This document shows positions 18,256 to 26,730 of a stretch of 64,000 nt of DNA, one piece after another. How positions within the stretch are numbered: the first letter of the stretch is position 1; each line of letters starts with the position of its first letter. Below the pieces are notes generated by a model. It was not told where the DNA came from and did not search any database. It worked only from the letters and a program-made list of their open reading frames with translations. Source of the DNA: Halalkalibacter alkaliphilus (GTDB lineage: Bacteria > Bacillota > Bacilli > Bacillales > Bacillaceae_D); NCBI RefSeq assembly GCF_023555415.1, contig NZ_JAKRYL010000002.1, forward strand, positions 1 through 64,000, given 5' to 3'. The translations under genes and the position numbers were made by a program.

Positions 18256-21200
18256 TTACAAAGTTAGCAATTGTTTAATATCTTCGACGCTTAGCGATTG
18301 CAAAGTCTCTTCTCCTGGCTGGATAATCGAATCAACAAGTGCTTTCTTTTTCTCATGCATGGTGAGAATTTTTTCCTCGATCGTCCCATTAGCAATTAAT
18401 TTCATAACTTGGACATTTTTCGTTTGGCCGTATCGGTACACTCGATCAGCAGCCTGCTCTTCTATTGCTGGGTTCCACCATGTATCGTAGAGGATGACCG
18501 TATCACCGCCTATTAAGTTAAGCCCAGTGCCACCAGCTTTTAAAGAGATCAAAAACAGTGATTTTTCCCCATTATTAAATCGTTCTGCCATTTCTACTCG
18601 GGCTTTTGGTGGGGTTTGTCCATCAATATAATGATACGTCCAACCTTTCTCATCAAACGATTTTCTAATTAAGCTAAGCATGGAAGTAAACTGTGAAAAG
18701 ATGACCATTTTTTGCTTTGATTGTAAGCCTTCCTCTACATATTCAAGTAATCGTTCCATTTTCCCTGATTGGTAAGTGGTATGCGGGTCAATGAGATTTG
18801 GGTGGCAGCAAATTTGACGCAGTCGAGTTAGGCCTGCGAGAATCTCAATCCGCTTTTGTTGAAATTCATTGCTCTTAATGGCAGCGTCAACATCATTGGT
18901 CAGCTGTTTCACTTGTGCCACATACATTTTCTTTTGGTCTGGACTTAAATCTGTATATTGGACAGACTCAACTTTGTCAGGTAGTTCAGATAAAACATCC
19001 CGCTTTAACCTGCGCATAATAAAAGGCCGGACACGCTTTGAAATCGTCTCATTTGAAAGTTCTTTAAATTGCTTTTTTGTACCTAACATTCCTGGCAAGA
19101 TGCTATGAAAAATTGAATATAGCTCATCTTGATGGTTTTCAATCGGTGTCCCGCTTAGTGCAAAACAACTATTGGAATGAAGGGTACGGACAGCTTTTGT
19201 TGTCTTCGTAGCGTCATTTTTTATTGCTTGAGCTTCATCTAAAATCATTGTAGAGAAAATACGAGACTCGTAAAGATCATAATCTCGTTGAATTAATGGA
19301 TAGGACGTAATGAGAACGTCAAAATCCGTTGCAATCAGTTCTTTTCTAACTTGTTTTGTTCCAGCGACAACTGCCACTTTTAAAGATGGAGCAAATTTAG
19401 CTAATTCTTTTTCCCAATTATAAATTAAACTAGCTGGAGCAATAATTAACGCTTGGAAGTTTGAACGTTCTTCTTTTTCGCCTTGCATAAAGGCGATGGT
19501 TTGAACCGTTTTTCCTAACCCCATGTCATCCGCTAAAATACCTCCTAGCCCAATGTGAGAGAGGGTACGCAGCCAGCGGTAGCCATTTATTTGATAATCA
19601 CGTAACTCTGCTTGCAGGCTAGAAGGAGTACGCCAATCACTGAATTCAGGTGACTGTATGTCAGACAAAAGCTGGTGAAGCTGTTTTGATATTCTTGTCT
19701 GTCCATTTTGCCGATCTAACTCAAATGCTTTATGCAACGGGATTGTCATTTCTTTTTGTAATTTTTGCTTTGGCGATGCCACCGTATTGATTACTTGTCT
19801 GACTGAATCAAAACGACTGTGATTTAGTTGGAGGTAAGATCCAGTTGACAATTTATAGTATTTTGCATTTGTTTGTAAGGCGATAAGGACATCGATTATG
19901 TCTTCCTCTGCGATGCCATCCATAGAAAAGGTAACATCAAGCCAGTTTGTTTCATTATTTACATCAAGCTGGACAGATGGTGTGGAACTTGGTGTAGCAA
20001 TTACACTACGTACTGCAGAAGTTGTAAAGACTTCAATTTCTTTTTGCAAAATAGGAAGTTGTTCAAATAAAAATGGAACAATCGTATCCCAACTAGTTAA
20101 AGTAAGCTGCCCATCTACTATATGGAAATCTGTATCTTTTAAAGTAGCTAAGATCGATTCTTCTTTTTGAATGTCTCGAGTAATGATTTTCTCATTCCTA
20201 TGCTTTGATTCCTCAAATGGATTACGTGCATGTTCACCATATTCAAACGAAACTTTTCCTGTGAGCGTTCCATCATGTAAATCGAGGTAAAACTTAGCCA
20301 TAAGAGGTTTTGTTTCAATCTTGTCATATAGTTCATCTGACAACTGCACGGTCCCGATCGTTTTAAGAGTAGGAAGAACATAGGAACAAAACGCCTCAAG
20401 TTGTTCTTTTGGAATGACATCAATTGTGTCGGTTCCGTCAGCTTGTTCAGCGATAATGTGTAAATGTTTTGCTTGATCTTCGCTTAGCTGATAGATGTTA
20501 TTTCCGTGAATCAGTGTGTGAAACTCTACATCAACAAAGTCAAATTCGTCTACATTCTCACTAATTAATTGAACATGTGAATCATCCTCGTCAGACTGTA
20601 ATTTAAAAGTTAATATTTGATTATTTTCAAGCGGCTTAATTTTAATCTGTTCTGATTGAAATGTACCGTCGATTGTTAATACAACCGGCTTGTCTACTAG
20701 TTGTTCGAGAAATGAAGACAAACTAACTGCAGGAATTTCATATGAGCGCTTTTGGTTAGATCGATAATAATAATCATCTTTGTTAGCAGCGATAATTTCT
20801 AAATGAGTGTATACCTGTTTCAAAATGCTCGCATCACTCTCATCTATTTGGTGGCAACTAGGGTCGTACGAAAAATTAGCTGTAAATGTATAGGATTCTC
20901 GATGCATAAAAGAGTGTAAAAACTCTTCAATGTTTTTAACAACATAAAGACGCTTAGTTCCAGCTTTAAGTCTAAGTTCAACTCGATCTAGCAATGAGCT
21001 GAAAGAGGCGTGAGAGAATAAGAGCTCGTATTCAACTTGAAGTGGTTCCATTTCAACCGTAGTCGGTCTTTGATTCTTAGCGAATACGTTTTGAAACTTT
21101 TCAAGCATTTTACTGCGAAGTTGATTCGGTTGTGAAGAAGGAAAGGGGATGATAGACTCTTTCTCTTCTTGCCATTCTTTAATGGCAAATAACATGGCAA

Positions 21201-21459
21201 CGATGTGCTTACACGCACCTGGATACGTTATTGCCGCTTCACAATCACAAGAATAATAAATTGATTCGGGTCCTTTAAATGTAATTTCACATTCGTACAG
21301 CAATGATCCATCTATAAATGCATAGAACGTATTGGAAGCTGGTTCAAAATGTAGGTCAGCCACTCGCTCCAGCCGGAAGTAGTTAATTCCTCTGTTAAAG
21401 GTAGATTGATTTGTTGCTATTGATAGAATATAGGTAGCAGTGAGCCACGGATAAGTCAT
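18256..21459 (-). CDS. SWIM zinc-finger SNF2-family DNA helicase
   Basis: 1067 residues. A SWIM zinc finger (CDCEAAITYPGACKHIVAML) lies near residue 75. A long middle region without clear motifs follows. The SNF2 ATPase core starts at about residue 615: ILADDMGLGKTVQTIAFM (Walker A), LDEAQAIKN (the DEAQ Walker B variant), SGTPIEN, then the helicase C domain with SQFTSML, LKAGGTGLNL and ADRVYRYGQ. Such proteins translocate on double-stranded DNA and remodel protein-DNA complexes; bacterial members are implicated in transcription recycling or repair. It is monocistronic, with an ATG after GGAGGCA. Confidence 0.92.
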   Translation of the reverse strand: MTYPWLTATYILSIATNQSTFNRGINYFRLERVADLHFEPASNTFYAFIDGSLLYECEITFKGPESIYYSCDCEAAITYPGACKHIVAMLFAIKEWQEEKESIIPFPSSQPNQLRSKMLEKFQNVFAKNQRPTTVEMEPLQVEYELLFSHASFSSLLDRVELRLKAGTKRLYVVKNIEEFLHSFMHRESYTFTANFSYDPSCHQIDESDASILKQVYTHLEIIAANKDDYYYRSNQKRSYEIPAVSLSSFLEQLVDKPVVLTIDGTFQSEQIKIKPLENNQILTFKLQSDEDDSHVQLISENVDEFDFVDVEFHTLIHGNNIYQLSEDQAKHLHIIAEQADGTDTIDVIPKEQLEAFCSYVLPTLKTIGTVQLSDELYDKIETKPLMAKFYLDLHDGTLTGKVSFEYGEHARNPFEESKHRNEKIITRDIQKEESILATLKDTDFHIVDGQLTLTSWDTIVPFLFEQLPILQKEIEVFTTSAVRSVIATPSSTPSVQLDVNNETNWLDVTFSMDGIAEEDIIDVLIALQTNAKYYKLSTGSYLQLNHSRFDSVRQVINTVASPKQKLQKEMTIPLHKAFELDRQNGQTRISKQLHQLLSDIQSPEFSDWRTPSSLQAELRDYQINGYRWLRTLSHIGLGGILADDMGLGKTVQTIAFMQGEKEERSNFQALIIAPASLIYNWEKELAKFAPSLKVAVVAGTKQVRKELIATDFDVLITSYPLIQRDYDLYESRIFSTMILDEAQAIKNDATKTTKAVRTLHSNSCFALSGTPIENHQDELYSIFHSILPGMLGTKKQFKELSNETISKRVRPFIMRRLKRDVLSELPDKVESVQYTDLSPDQKKMYVAQVKQLTNDVDAAIKSNEFQQKRIEILAGLTRLRQICCHPNLIDPHTTYQSGKMERLLEYVEEGLQSKQKMVIFSQFTSMLSLIRKSFDEKGWTYHYIDGQTPPKARVEMAERFNNGEKSLFLISLKAGGTGLNLIGGDTVILYDTWWNPAIEEQAADRVYRYGQTKNVQVMKLIANGTIEEKILTMHEKKKALVDSIIQPGEETLQSLSVEDIKQLLTL

Positions 21460-21595
21460 GAAAAAAGTGCCTCCTCTAAAAATACAATATGTTTATCATA
21501 ACATGTCATAGGAAAAAGGGACGATTAATAACTATTTGTTACATTAATACGGATGCTTTTCTTATGTGCGAATAAAGCGTTTCTTGAAATAAGTT

Positions 21596-21859
21596 TCATT
21601 TAGCAGAAGAGTTTGGAGTTTCCGAATTTGTGAATGTGGGAGTAGGTGGCTGATTGATTTTTAAAATAATAATTAATAGATAAAGTATTGAAATCAATAA
21701 GTGTGAGATTATTAGACTTTTAATTTTTTCTGGCTTTTCTTTGGGAGGACAAACAGTTTGTTTATTTCGATTTGCAAATGCACTAGGAAGTTTTCGTAGT
21801 TCTAATCTCCTAGGACGGCGATATATTTGTTTTGGTGGACACACTCTCATTTTCCTCAT
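21596..21859 (-). CDS. Small basic protein with one C-terminal membrane segment
   Basis: 87 residues, unrecognised. The N-terminal half is strongly basic and contains a twice-repeated CPPK motif (VCPPKQ and VCPPKE about 35 residues apart) around a run of arginines (RRPRRLELRK). One membrane segment follows (IISHLLISILYLLIIILKI), and then a Pro/Thr/Ser-rich tail. The start at 21859 follows GGAGGG by 8 bases; five more codons are open upstream. It lies between the SNF2 helicase and the gas vesicle operon, divergent from gvpA. No function is proposed. Confidence 0.55.
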   Translation of the reverse strand: MRKMRVCPPKQIYRRPRRLELRKLPSAFANRNKQTVCPPKEKPEKIKSLIISHLLISILYLLIIILKINQPPTPTFTNSETPNSSAK

Positions 21860-22018
21860 AATAAATCCCTCCAATATTCTTTTTATACTATTTTTATGAA
21901 TTTTGAATCAACTTGTATAGGAACATGCTCTATTATGAAAAAAATTGTTTTAATTGGGAGAACCCATACCTTTTATTCTACTAACACATAAAATATAGGA
22001 GAGAGCTGTCTGAATCTG

Positions 22019-22050
22019 TCACACATTTTCCATATGCTCATATAATGTGA
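22019..22050 (+). promoter_or_regulatory. Candidate gvp promoter with inverted repeat
   Basis: TATAAT at 22041-22046 is a perfect -10 hexamer about 50 bases before gvpA. The -35 region (TGTCAC near 22017) is poor. The -10 lies inside an imperfect inverted repeat, TCACA..ATT / AATGTGA (22019-22050), which could be an operator. Visual assignment only. Confidence 0.35.
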
Positions 22051-22096
22051 AAAACTGGGCAGTTCTTCGTCATTTTCAAGTAAAGGAGGTTATGAA

Positions 22097-22318
22097 ATGT
22101 CTACTGTTAAAAAGAGTGTTGATTCATCAAGCTTAGCTGAAGTAATCGACAGAATCTTAGATAAAGGTGTCGTGATCGATGTCTTTGCCAGAGTGTCATT
22201 GGTCGGAATAGAACTGCTTGCTATTGAAGCACGTGTTGTGATTGCAAGTGTAGATACATGGTTACGTTATGCTGAAGCAGTCGGGTTGCTAAAGGAAGAA
22301 GGACCCAGTAGCGCCTAA
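22097..22318 (+). CDS. gvpA: Gas vesicle major structural protein GvpA
   Basis: 73 residues, the normal GvpA length. The conserved core is intact: [19 protein letters not shown], then [20 protein letters not shown] and [16 protein letters not shown]. GvpA polymerises into the ribs of the gas vesicle shell. A near-ideal AAAGGAGG precedes the ATG, as expected for a protein made in bulk. It is first in the operon and the only canonical GvpA; other GvpA-fold members (S and J) lie downstream. Confidence 0.97.
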   Translation: MSTVKKSVDSSSLAEVIDRILDKGVVIDVFARVSLVGIELLAIEARVVIASVDTWLRYAEAVGLLKEEGPSSA

Positions 22319-22330
22319 ATGTTAAAGGGG

Positions 22331-22351
22331 CCAAGGCGATCGTTGCCTTGG
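22331..22351 (+). promoter_or_regulatory. Hairpin between gvpA and gvpO
   Basis: CCAAGGC (22331-22337) pairs with GCCTTGG (22345-22351) over a seven-base loop, starting 13 bases after the gvpA stop. It has no real T-run, so it may act as an attenuator or as a 3' stabiliser that raises gvpA mRNA above the downstream genes. Confidence 0.55.
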
Positions 22352-22374
22352 TTTACTATTTGAAGGGGGAAGTT

Positions 22375-22638
22375 ATGGAAATCGTTGAAGTTTTAGAGGG
22401 AGTTAAACATTTCTTCAGCCAACATTTATCACCTGTACACAAAGTAACATCTATTGAAATGACTGATAGTGGTTGGGATGTATTTGTTGAGGTAATTGAA
22501 GAAAGTGAATATATGAAATCTCATGCTAAAGATCAAATCATAGGCGTTTATCATATTCAATTAAACGAAAGTATGAAAATCATAGCCTTTAAACGACAAG
22601 GCTTACGTCAACGTAGTTCGATACCTCAGGATGGATAG
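22375..22638 (+). CDS. gvpO: Gas vesicle accessory protein, GvpO family
   Basis: 87 residues. The pattern GWDVFVEVIEESEY..DQIIGVYHIQL ending in a basic KRQGLRQRSS matches the GvpO family (GW-V-VEV-E, D-Y-V-L, R-RY-R). GvpO is an accessory protein in haloarchaeal and actinobacterial gas vesicle clusters. Its place between gvpA and gvpN corresponds to gvpR in the B. megaterium cluster. ATG at 22375 is chosen because AAGGGGGA lies 4-5 bases upstream. Confidence 0.72.
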   Translation: MEIVEVLEGVKHFFSQHLSPVHKVTSIEMTDSGWDVFVEVIEESEYMKSHAKDQIIGVYHIQLNESMKIIAFKRQGLRQRSSIPQDG

Positions 22639-22652
22639 GAGGGGATTTTTAA

Positions 22653-23558
22653 ATGAAACATTTGGAAGATGGAAAGGGAACAAAAATTGTACTCTCTCCG
22701 GATCTTGAAAGTATAGTTAATCGAGCAACAGTTTATATTCAAGCGGGATTTCCTATTCATTTTATAGGTCCAACCGGAGTTGGGAAAACGGCACTGGCTT
22801 TCTACATTACAAAAAAGTTGAATCGTCCTTATACATTTATTCAAGGGAATGCCGAGCTTACGAATAGCGACTTTCTAGGAGGGGTAACCGGTTTTACAAA
22901 AAAGAAACTCATTGATAATTATATCCATACAGTATACAAGTCTGAAGAACAAGAAAAAGAGATTTGGACAGAAGGACCATTATTAGCCGCTTGTAAAAAA
23001 GGACACACGTTTATCTATGATGAATTTAATCGCTCGAAACCTGAAATCAACAATATCTTGCTTCCTATCCTTCAAGAAAGACAACTCCCTTTATATGGAG
23101 TGAAAACGCAAGAGAAAATGTTACCAGTTCATACTAACTTTTCTATGATATTTACAAGTAATCCAACTGAATATACAGGTAGCTTTAAAGCTCAAGACGC
23201 CTTATTAGATCGCATGATTACCTTCCGTTTACATTATTATGATGTGGAAACAGAAGCGCAAATTATTTCAGGCAACACAGGCCTAGGATTAGAACAAGCA
23301 AAAAGAATTGCAAAGGTCATTCACTATACTCGCTCAATAACTACGGAAACACATGCTCCTAGTTTAAGGTCTGCCATTATGATTGCAACGATTGCAAAAC
23401 GAGGTGGTATAAAGGTCGATTTTTCGGATGACGATTTTCTAATTCTTTGTACAGATGTTTTATTTACACCTTCCATTGGTAGTAGATCGAATAAATCTGA
23501 AGACGATATTCAAAAGTTAATTATTAAGGAGATTCGGGGGTGGAGTGGTGAAAAGTAA
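22653..23558 (+). CDS. gvpN: Gas vesicle AAA+ ATPase GvpN
   Basis: 301 residues of the MoxR/GvpN AAA+ type. Walker A is GPTGVGKT at residues 39-46. Walker B is TFIYDEFNR near residue 120. Sensor 1 follows as IFTSNP. GvpN is needed for gas vesicles to reach full size, and ATP hydrolysis is thought to drive assembly. AGGAGGGG precedes the ATG. Its end overlaps the next gene by 14 bases. Confidence 0.95.
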   Translation: MKHLEDGKGTKIVLSPDLESIVNRATVYIQAGFPIHFIGPTGVGKTALAFYITKKLNRPYTFIQGNAELTNSDFLGGVTGFTKKKLIDNYIHTVYKSEEQEKEIWTEGPLLAACKKGHTFIYDEFNRSKPEINNILLPILQERQLPLYGVKTQEKMLPVHTNFSMIFTSNPTEYTGSFKAQDALLDRMITFRLHYYDVETEAQIISGNTGLGLEQAKRIAKVIHYTRSITTETHAPSLRSAIMIATIAKRGGIKVDFSDDDFLILCTDVLFTPSIGSRSNKSEDDIQKLIIKEIRGWSGEK

Positions 23559-24303
23559 GGTAGGAATCTATACATTTTGCTCTATAAAAACGCAAAATCC
23601 TCTCACATTTGGTTCTATTGAATTTGAAAACAGAAAAACGAACATTTATACCATTCACTTCAAAGATATCGCTATGGTTGTTGCCCAAGTTCCGCTAAAA
23701 ATTTACACTCCTAAAAAAGAAAATCTTCTAGCACATCAAACTGTCATCTCCACTGTCATGAAAGAACATTCTGTTATTCCCATAAGCTTTGGTAATGTCT
23801 TTAAAAAAGAAGAAGATGTTAAAGTTCTATTGAAAAAACTGTACAGTCAGTTTAAACAACTATTCCCACAAATTGAGAACAAAATAGAGGTTGGGTTGAA
23901 AATTATTGGAAAGAAAGAATGGCTAAAAAAAATGCTTGAGAAAAATACAAGTATTTCAAAACTGAAAAATGAAATTGAGAGTAAATCAAAGGATGCGGCC
24001 TTCTATGATCGAATACAGCTGGGCGAGTTAACTAGAAATTCGTTCAAAGTAATTGAAGAAAAAATAGTTAACGAAGTGTTCTCCCCATTAACGAAAATAT
24101 CAGTAGCTTCAAAACAAAATGATGTTGTAAATGAAAGAATGCTCTTAAATGCGGCATTTTTAATTGATTGTGATAAGGAAGCTGAGTTTGATCAGAAGGT
24201 AAATGAGTGTTATCACCAATGGGGAGATAAGGTAGATTTTAAATACTCAGGGCCATGGCCACCGTATAATTTTATCAATATAAAAGTAAAAGTGGAGGAA
24301 TAA
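23545..24303 (+). CDS. gvpF: Gas vesicle protein GvpF (GvpF/L family)
   Basis: 252 residues. The N-terminal GvpF domain reads GIYTFCSI with VIPISFGNVFK, and the C-terminus carries the family signature GPWPPYNFI. GvpF contacts GvpA and is thought to deliver it during nucleation. GTG at 23545 (or the adjacent GTG at 23548) follows GGGGGTGG and overlaps gvpN. A second family member lies two genes downstream; F and L are named here by position, following the B. megaterium order. Confidence 0.93.
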   Translation: MVKSKVGIYTFCSIKTQNPLTFGSIEFENRKTNIYTIHFKDIAMVVAQVPLKIYTPKKENLLAHQTVISTVMKEHSVIPISFGNVFKKEEDVKVLLKKLYSQFKQLFPQIENKIEVGLKIIGKKEWLKKMLEKNTSISKLKNEIESKSKDAAFYDRIQLGELTRNSFKVIEEKIVNEVFSPLTKISVASKQNDVVNERMLLNAAFLIDCDKEAEFDQKVNECYHQWGDKVDFKYSGPWPPYNFINIKVKVEE

Positions 24304-24305
24304 GG

Positions 24306-24566
24306 ATGCTTCATAAATTGTTTACTCTTCCATTTAAGGCCGTTATTAAAGTAGGAGAAATCATCAAAGAAGAAGCTGATTTAGAATTATATGATATTGA
24401 CTATATCCAACAACAACTTATTCAATTACAAATGCTTTTAGAGATGGATGAAATCACAAAGGAATACTATCAAGAAAAAGAAGAGGAATTATTGTTACGT
24501 TATGAGGTAGCTAAGCAAAAGGAACAAGAGAAGTGGGATGACTTAGAAGAAGAGGAGGATTTCTAA
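24306..24566 (+). CDS. gvpG: Gas vesicle protein GvpG
   Basis: 86 residues, acidic and mostly helical. The start MLHKLFTLPFKAVIKVGEII and the glutamate-rich coiled tail (KEEELLLRYEVAK, DDLEEEEDF) are typical of GvpG, an essential accessory protein that interacts with the GvpF/L group. It lies 2 bases after gvpF, and its stop overlaps the gvpL start by 1 base. Confidence 0.93.
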   Translation: MLHKLFTLPFKAVIKVGEIIKEEADLELYDIDYIQQQLIQLQMLLEMDEITKEYYQEKEEELLLRYEVAKQKEQEKWDDLEEEEDF

Positions 24567-25393
24567 TGTCGAGTAGTTATTTAAAAGATGAGCCTACTTA
24601 TGTTTATGCGTTAGTTCCAACAAGCGAAAAGGATCGTATTCCGCTAATCGAACGTCGAGGTGTCGATGATCAAAACAGCGTTTTCCTATCTCAATTTGGA
24701 GAAATAATAGTAGTAGCATGTAAGTTAAATGCAGATGATTATTCCAAAGAGAATCTAGAGCAACACGCTCAAAATCCTAATTGGGTAAAAGCTAAAGCAA
24801 CACATCATCATGAAATTATAAAGGAAATTCATGACCATTGTACGGTCTTGCCTTTAAAATTTTGTGCAATTTACTCAAATAAAGATGCTATTAACGAAGA
24901 ATTAAATAAGAAGAAAGAGGATATTTGCCGCTTATTTTCTTTATTTAAGGATCGAGCCGGTTGGAATGTGAAAATCTATTATCAAAAAGAGATGTTTATA
25001 AAATATATGAATAACCATAATGTTGCTCTTCAGGAAATGAAACAAGAAATTCAGATATTGTCGCCAGGAAAGCAGTTTCTAATGAAGAAAAAATATGATT
25101 TACAACTAGACCAAATAGTTAACCAAGAAGTAAAATCTCTGACTGATAATATACAAACTAGATTAATGAAGAGTTCGGATAATTATGTCTCCAAGAAAAT
25201 ATGGAACAAGCAAATTACTAATAAAAAAGAAGATATGGTTAGTAATAGTGTCTATTTAATTCATAATGACAAAGCTCTTAAAAATTTTAAACAAGACATT
25301 GAACAGATTCAGAAGGACTATAAAGAACTAGGTTTTCTGATAGATTGTACGGGTCCATGGCCACCTTATGACTTTTTAGATGTCCAGTCGTGA
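24566..25393 (+). CDS. gvpL: Gas vesicle protein GvpL (GvpF/L family)
   Basis: 275 residues. It starts with the TYVYALVP motif, has HHHEIIKEIHDHCTVLPLKF in the middle, and ends in the hallmark GPWPPYDFLDVQ. It is a paralogue of the gvpF product two genes upstream and is probably an assembly chaperone that contacts several Gvp proteins. The ATG follows GAGGAGG and overlaps gvpG by 1 base. Confidence 0.93.
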   Translation: MSSSYLKDEPTYVYALVPTSEKDRIPLIERRGVDDQNSVFLSQFGEIIVVACKLNADDYSKENLEQHAQNPNWVKAKATHHHEIIKEIHDHCTVLPLKFCAIYSNKDAINEELNKKKEDICRLFSLFKDRAGWNVKIYYQKEMFIKYMNNHNVALQEMKQEIQILSPGKQFLMKKKYDLQLDQIVNQEVKSLTDNIQTRLMKSSDNYVSKKIWNKQITNKKEDMVSNSVYLIHNDKALKNFKQDIEQIQKDYKELGFLIDCTGPWPPYDFLDVQS

Positions 25394-25402
25394 GGGTCTA
25401 AG

Positions 25403-25639
25403 ATGGATGAATTAGGATTAAGTCATAATCAGGACGTTAGTTTGTTAGATATTTTAGATGCTGTATTAGAAAAAGGCGTTACGATAAGTGGAGAAATATT
25501 AATTTCGGTTGCGAACATAGATCTAGTCTATGTAGATTTACGTTTACTTGTTACTTCAGTTGAATCTATGAATAGACGTTTAGAGGAACATAACTCTAAA
25601 TGTGAAAACCATGTTACGTGGAGGGATCATGATGAGTGA
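25403..25639 (+). CDS. gvpS: GvpA-fold minor protein GvpS
   Basis: 78 residues with the GvpA-type core SLLDILDAVLEKGVTISGEI and VDLRLLVTSVESM, followed by a short polar tail. In the B. megaterium cluster a GvpA-like gene at this place (between L and K) is gvpS. It probably forms part of the nucleating tip rather than the ribs. Its stop overlaps the gvpK start region by 8 bases. Confidence 0.85.
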   Translation: MDELGLSHNQDVSLLDILDAVLEKGVTISGEILISVANIDLVYVDLRLLVTSVESMNRRLEEHNSKCENHVTWRDHDE

Positions 25640-25919
25640 TTCAACCTTTTTACCGAATGAAAAACTGAATTTTAACTCAGAAAACATAGAACAAGGATTA
25701 GCAAAATTAGTCTTAACAGTTATTGAGTTACTAAGGCAGCTTGTTGAGCGCCAAGCTCTTCGGAGAGTAGAGGGCGGTACTCTTTCAGACGATGAAATTG
25801 AAGAACTTGGTTTCACATTAATGAAATTAGAAGAAAAAATGAAAGAAATCAAACGTATTTTTAATTTAGAAGGAGAAGAGTTAAATATTGATTTAGGCCC
25901 ATTAGGGAATTTGCTTTAA
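25632..25919 (+). CDS. gvpK: Gas vesicle protein GvpK
   Basis: 95 residues with the GvpK signature LAKLVLTVIELLRQLVERQA followed by RRVEGGTLSDDEIEELGFTL, and the usual C-terminal LGPLGNLL. It is an essential accessory protein. ATG at 25632 (or the adjacent 25629) follows GTGGAGGG; the frame stays open 9-10 codons further upstream inside gvpS but lacks a ribosome site. Confidence 0.93.
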   Translation: MSDSTFLPNEKLNFNSENIEQGLAKLVLTVIELLRQLVERQALRRVEGGTLSDDEIEELGFTLMKLEEKMKEIKRIFNLEGEELNIDLGPLGNLL

Positions 25920-25938
25920 TTAAGGGGGAAGAGCAACA

Positions 25939-26247
25939 TTGTCCATTCAACATGCATCTGAATCAAGTAATATTCTAGAGATTCTAGAGAAGATCTTAGA
26001 TAAAGGAGTTGTAATCGCCGGGGATATTAAAATATCTTTAGCCGATGTTGAATTACTTTCAATTAAAATTAGGTTAATTGTTGCCTCAGTAGATAAAGCA
26101 AAAGAGATTGGTTTAGATTGGTGGGAAAGTGATCCGTCTTTATCAACGAAAGCAAAATCATTAGAGGAAGAAAACCGTCTTCTCAAAGAAGAAGTAGAAA
26201 AGTTGAAAGTTGGTGAAGGAAGTGAAGGACCTATTAAAAATGATTGA
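25939..26247 (+). CDS. gvpJ: GvpA-fold minor protein GvpJ
   Basis: 102 residues. The GvpA-like core ([39 protein letters not shown]) is followed by DWWESDP and a coiled-coil tail (LEEENRLLKEEVEKLK), the usual GvpJ architecture. GvpJ is thought to shape or nucleate the conical tips. A TTG start follows GGGGGAAGA. Its last 8 bases overlap the small ORF that follows. Confidence 0.92.
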   Translation: MSIQHASESSNILEILEKILDKGVVIAGDIKISLADVELLSIKIRLIVASVDKAKEIGLDWWESDPSLSTKAKSLEEENRLLKEEVEKLKVGEGSEGPIKND

Positions 26248-26389
26248 ATCCGACTTGAAACAAGTAGCAATAGATTTACTAGAGCAAGGTAAATCTATTT
26301 CAGTCGGAGAGGTTAAAGATGAACGTAAAGGTTATCATAGTCAATATGTTATAAAAGCTAAAATTGGATTAAATGAAAATAATCACTAA
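26240..26389 (+). CDS. Small protein at the end of the gvp operon
   Basis: A 49-codon ORF that starts inside the end of gvpJ and ends just before the operon terminator. The product begins MIESDLKQVAIDLLEQGKSI and continues through VGEVKDERKGYHSQYVIKAK. Overlap with gvpJ, the coding-like sequence and its place before the terminator support a real gene. It occupies the position of gvpT-gvpU in B. megaterium but is far shorter than GvpU. I do not recognise the family. Confidence 0.6.
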   Translation: MIESDLKQVAIDLLEQGKSISVGEVKDERKGYHSQYVIKAKIGLNENNH

Positions 26390-26403
26390 AAAATTATATT
26401 AAT

Positions 26404-26428
26404 AAAGCCTTCCATGAGGAGGCTTTTC
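26404..26428 (+). terminator. Rho-independent terminator of the gvp operon
   Basis: AAAGCCT (26404-26410) and AGGCTTT (26420-26426) with a nine-base loop and a short T-run, directly after the last gvp ORF. Confidence 0.75.
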
Positions 26429-26578
26429 ATATGTTTATATGTACTATAACCACGCGTTCAATACTAGAGCGTCGTTCAAACGATAACTAGAATGGACTTG
26501 AAATGTATCATATGAATGTATATTTTTTGATGGAGATTTAAATTTCTTGATTAAATGAAAATTAAATGATAAGATTCC

Positions 26579-26714
26579 ATTAATTAAGGTACAATTTTCT
26601 AGTGGTATTTTGGCAGTGGATGATACTAAAGCTTCTTTGATTTCGTTAAGGAACTACAAAAAGCTTTAGCACACTTACTAGATTAATATAGTAAGAATTT
26701 ATACCTTAATTAAT
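26579..26714. repeat. MITE-like element with terminal inverted repeats
   Basis: About 136 bases bounded by ATTAATTAAGGTACAAT at 26579 and its near-perfect inverse (ATACCTTAATTAAT) ending at 26714; the outer 13 bases match exactly and a few more beyond them. Inner CTAGT/ACTAG also pair. The interior is AT-rich with no ORF. No target-site duplication is evident. It lies between the gvp terminator and the FMN riboswitch and could instead be a large regulatory hairpin. The rest of 26429-26730 shows nothing else I can support. Confidence 0.4.
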
Positions 26715-26730
26715 GAGAAAATTAAATAAG

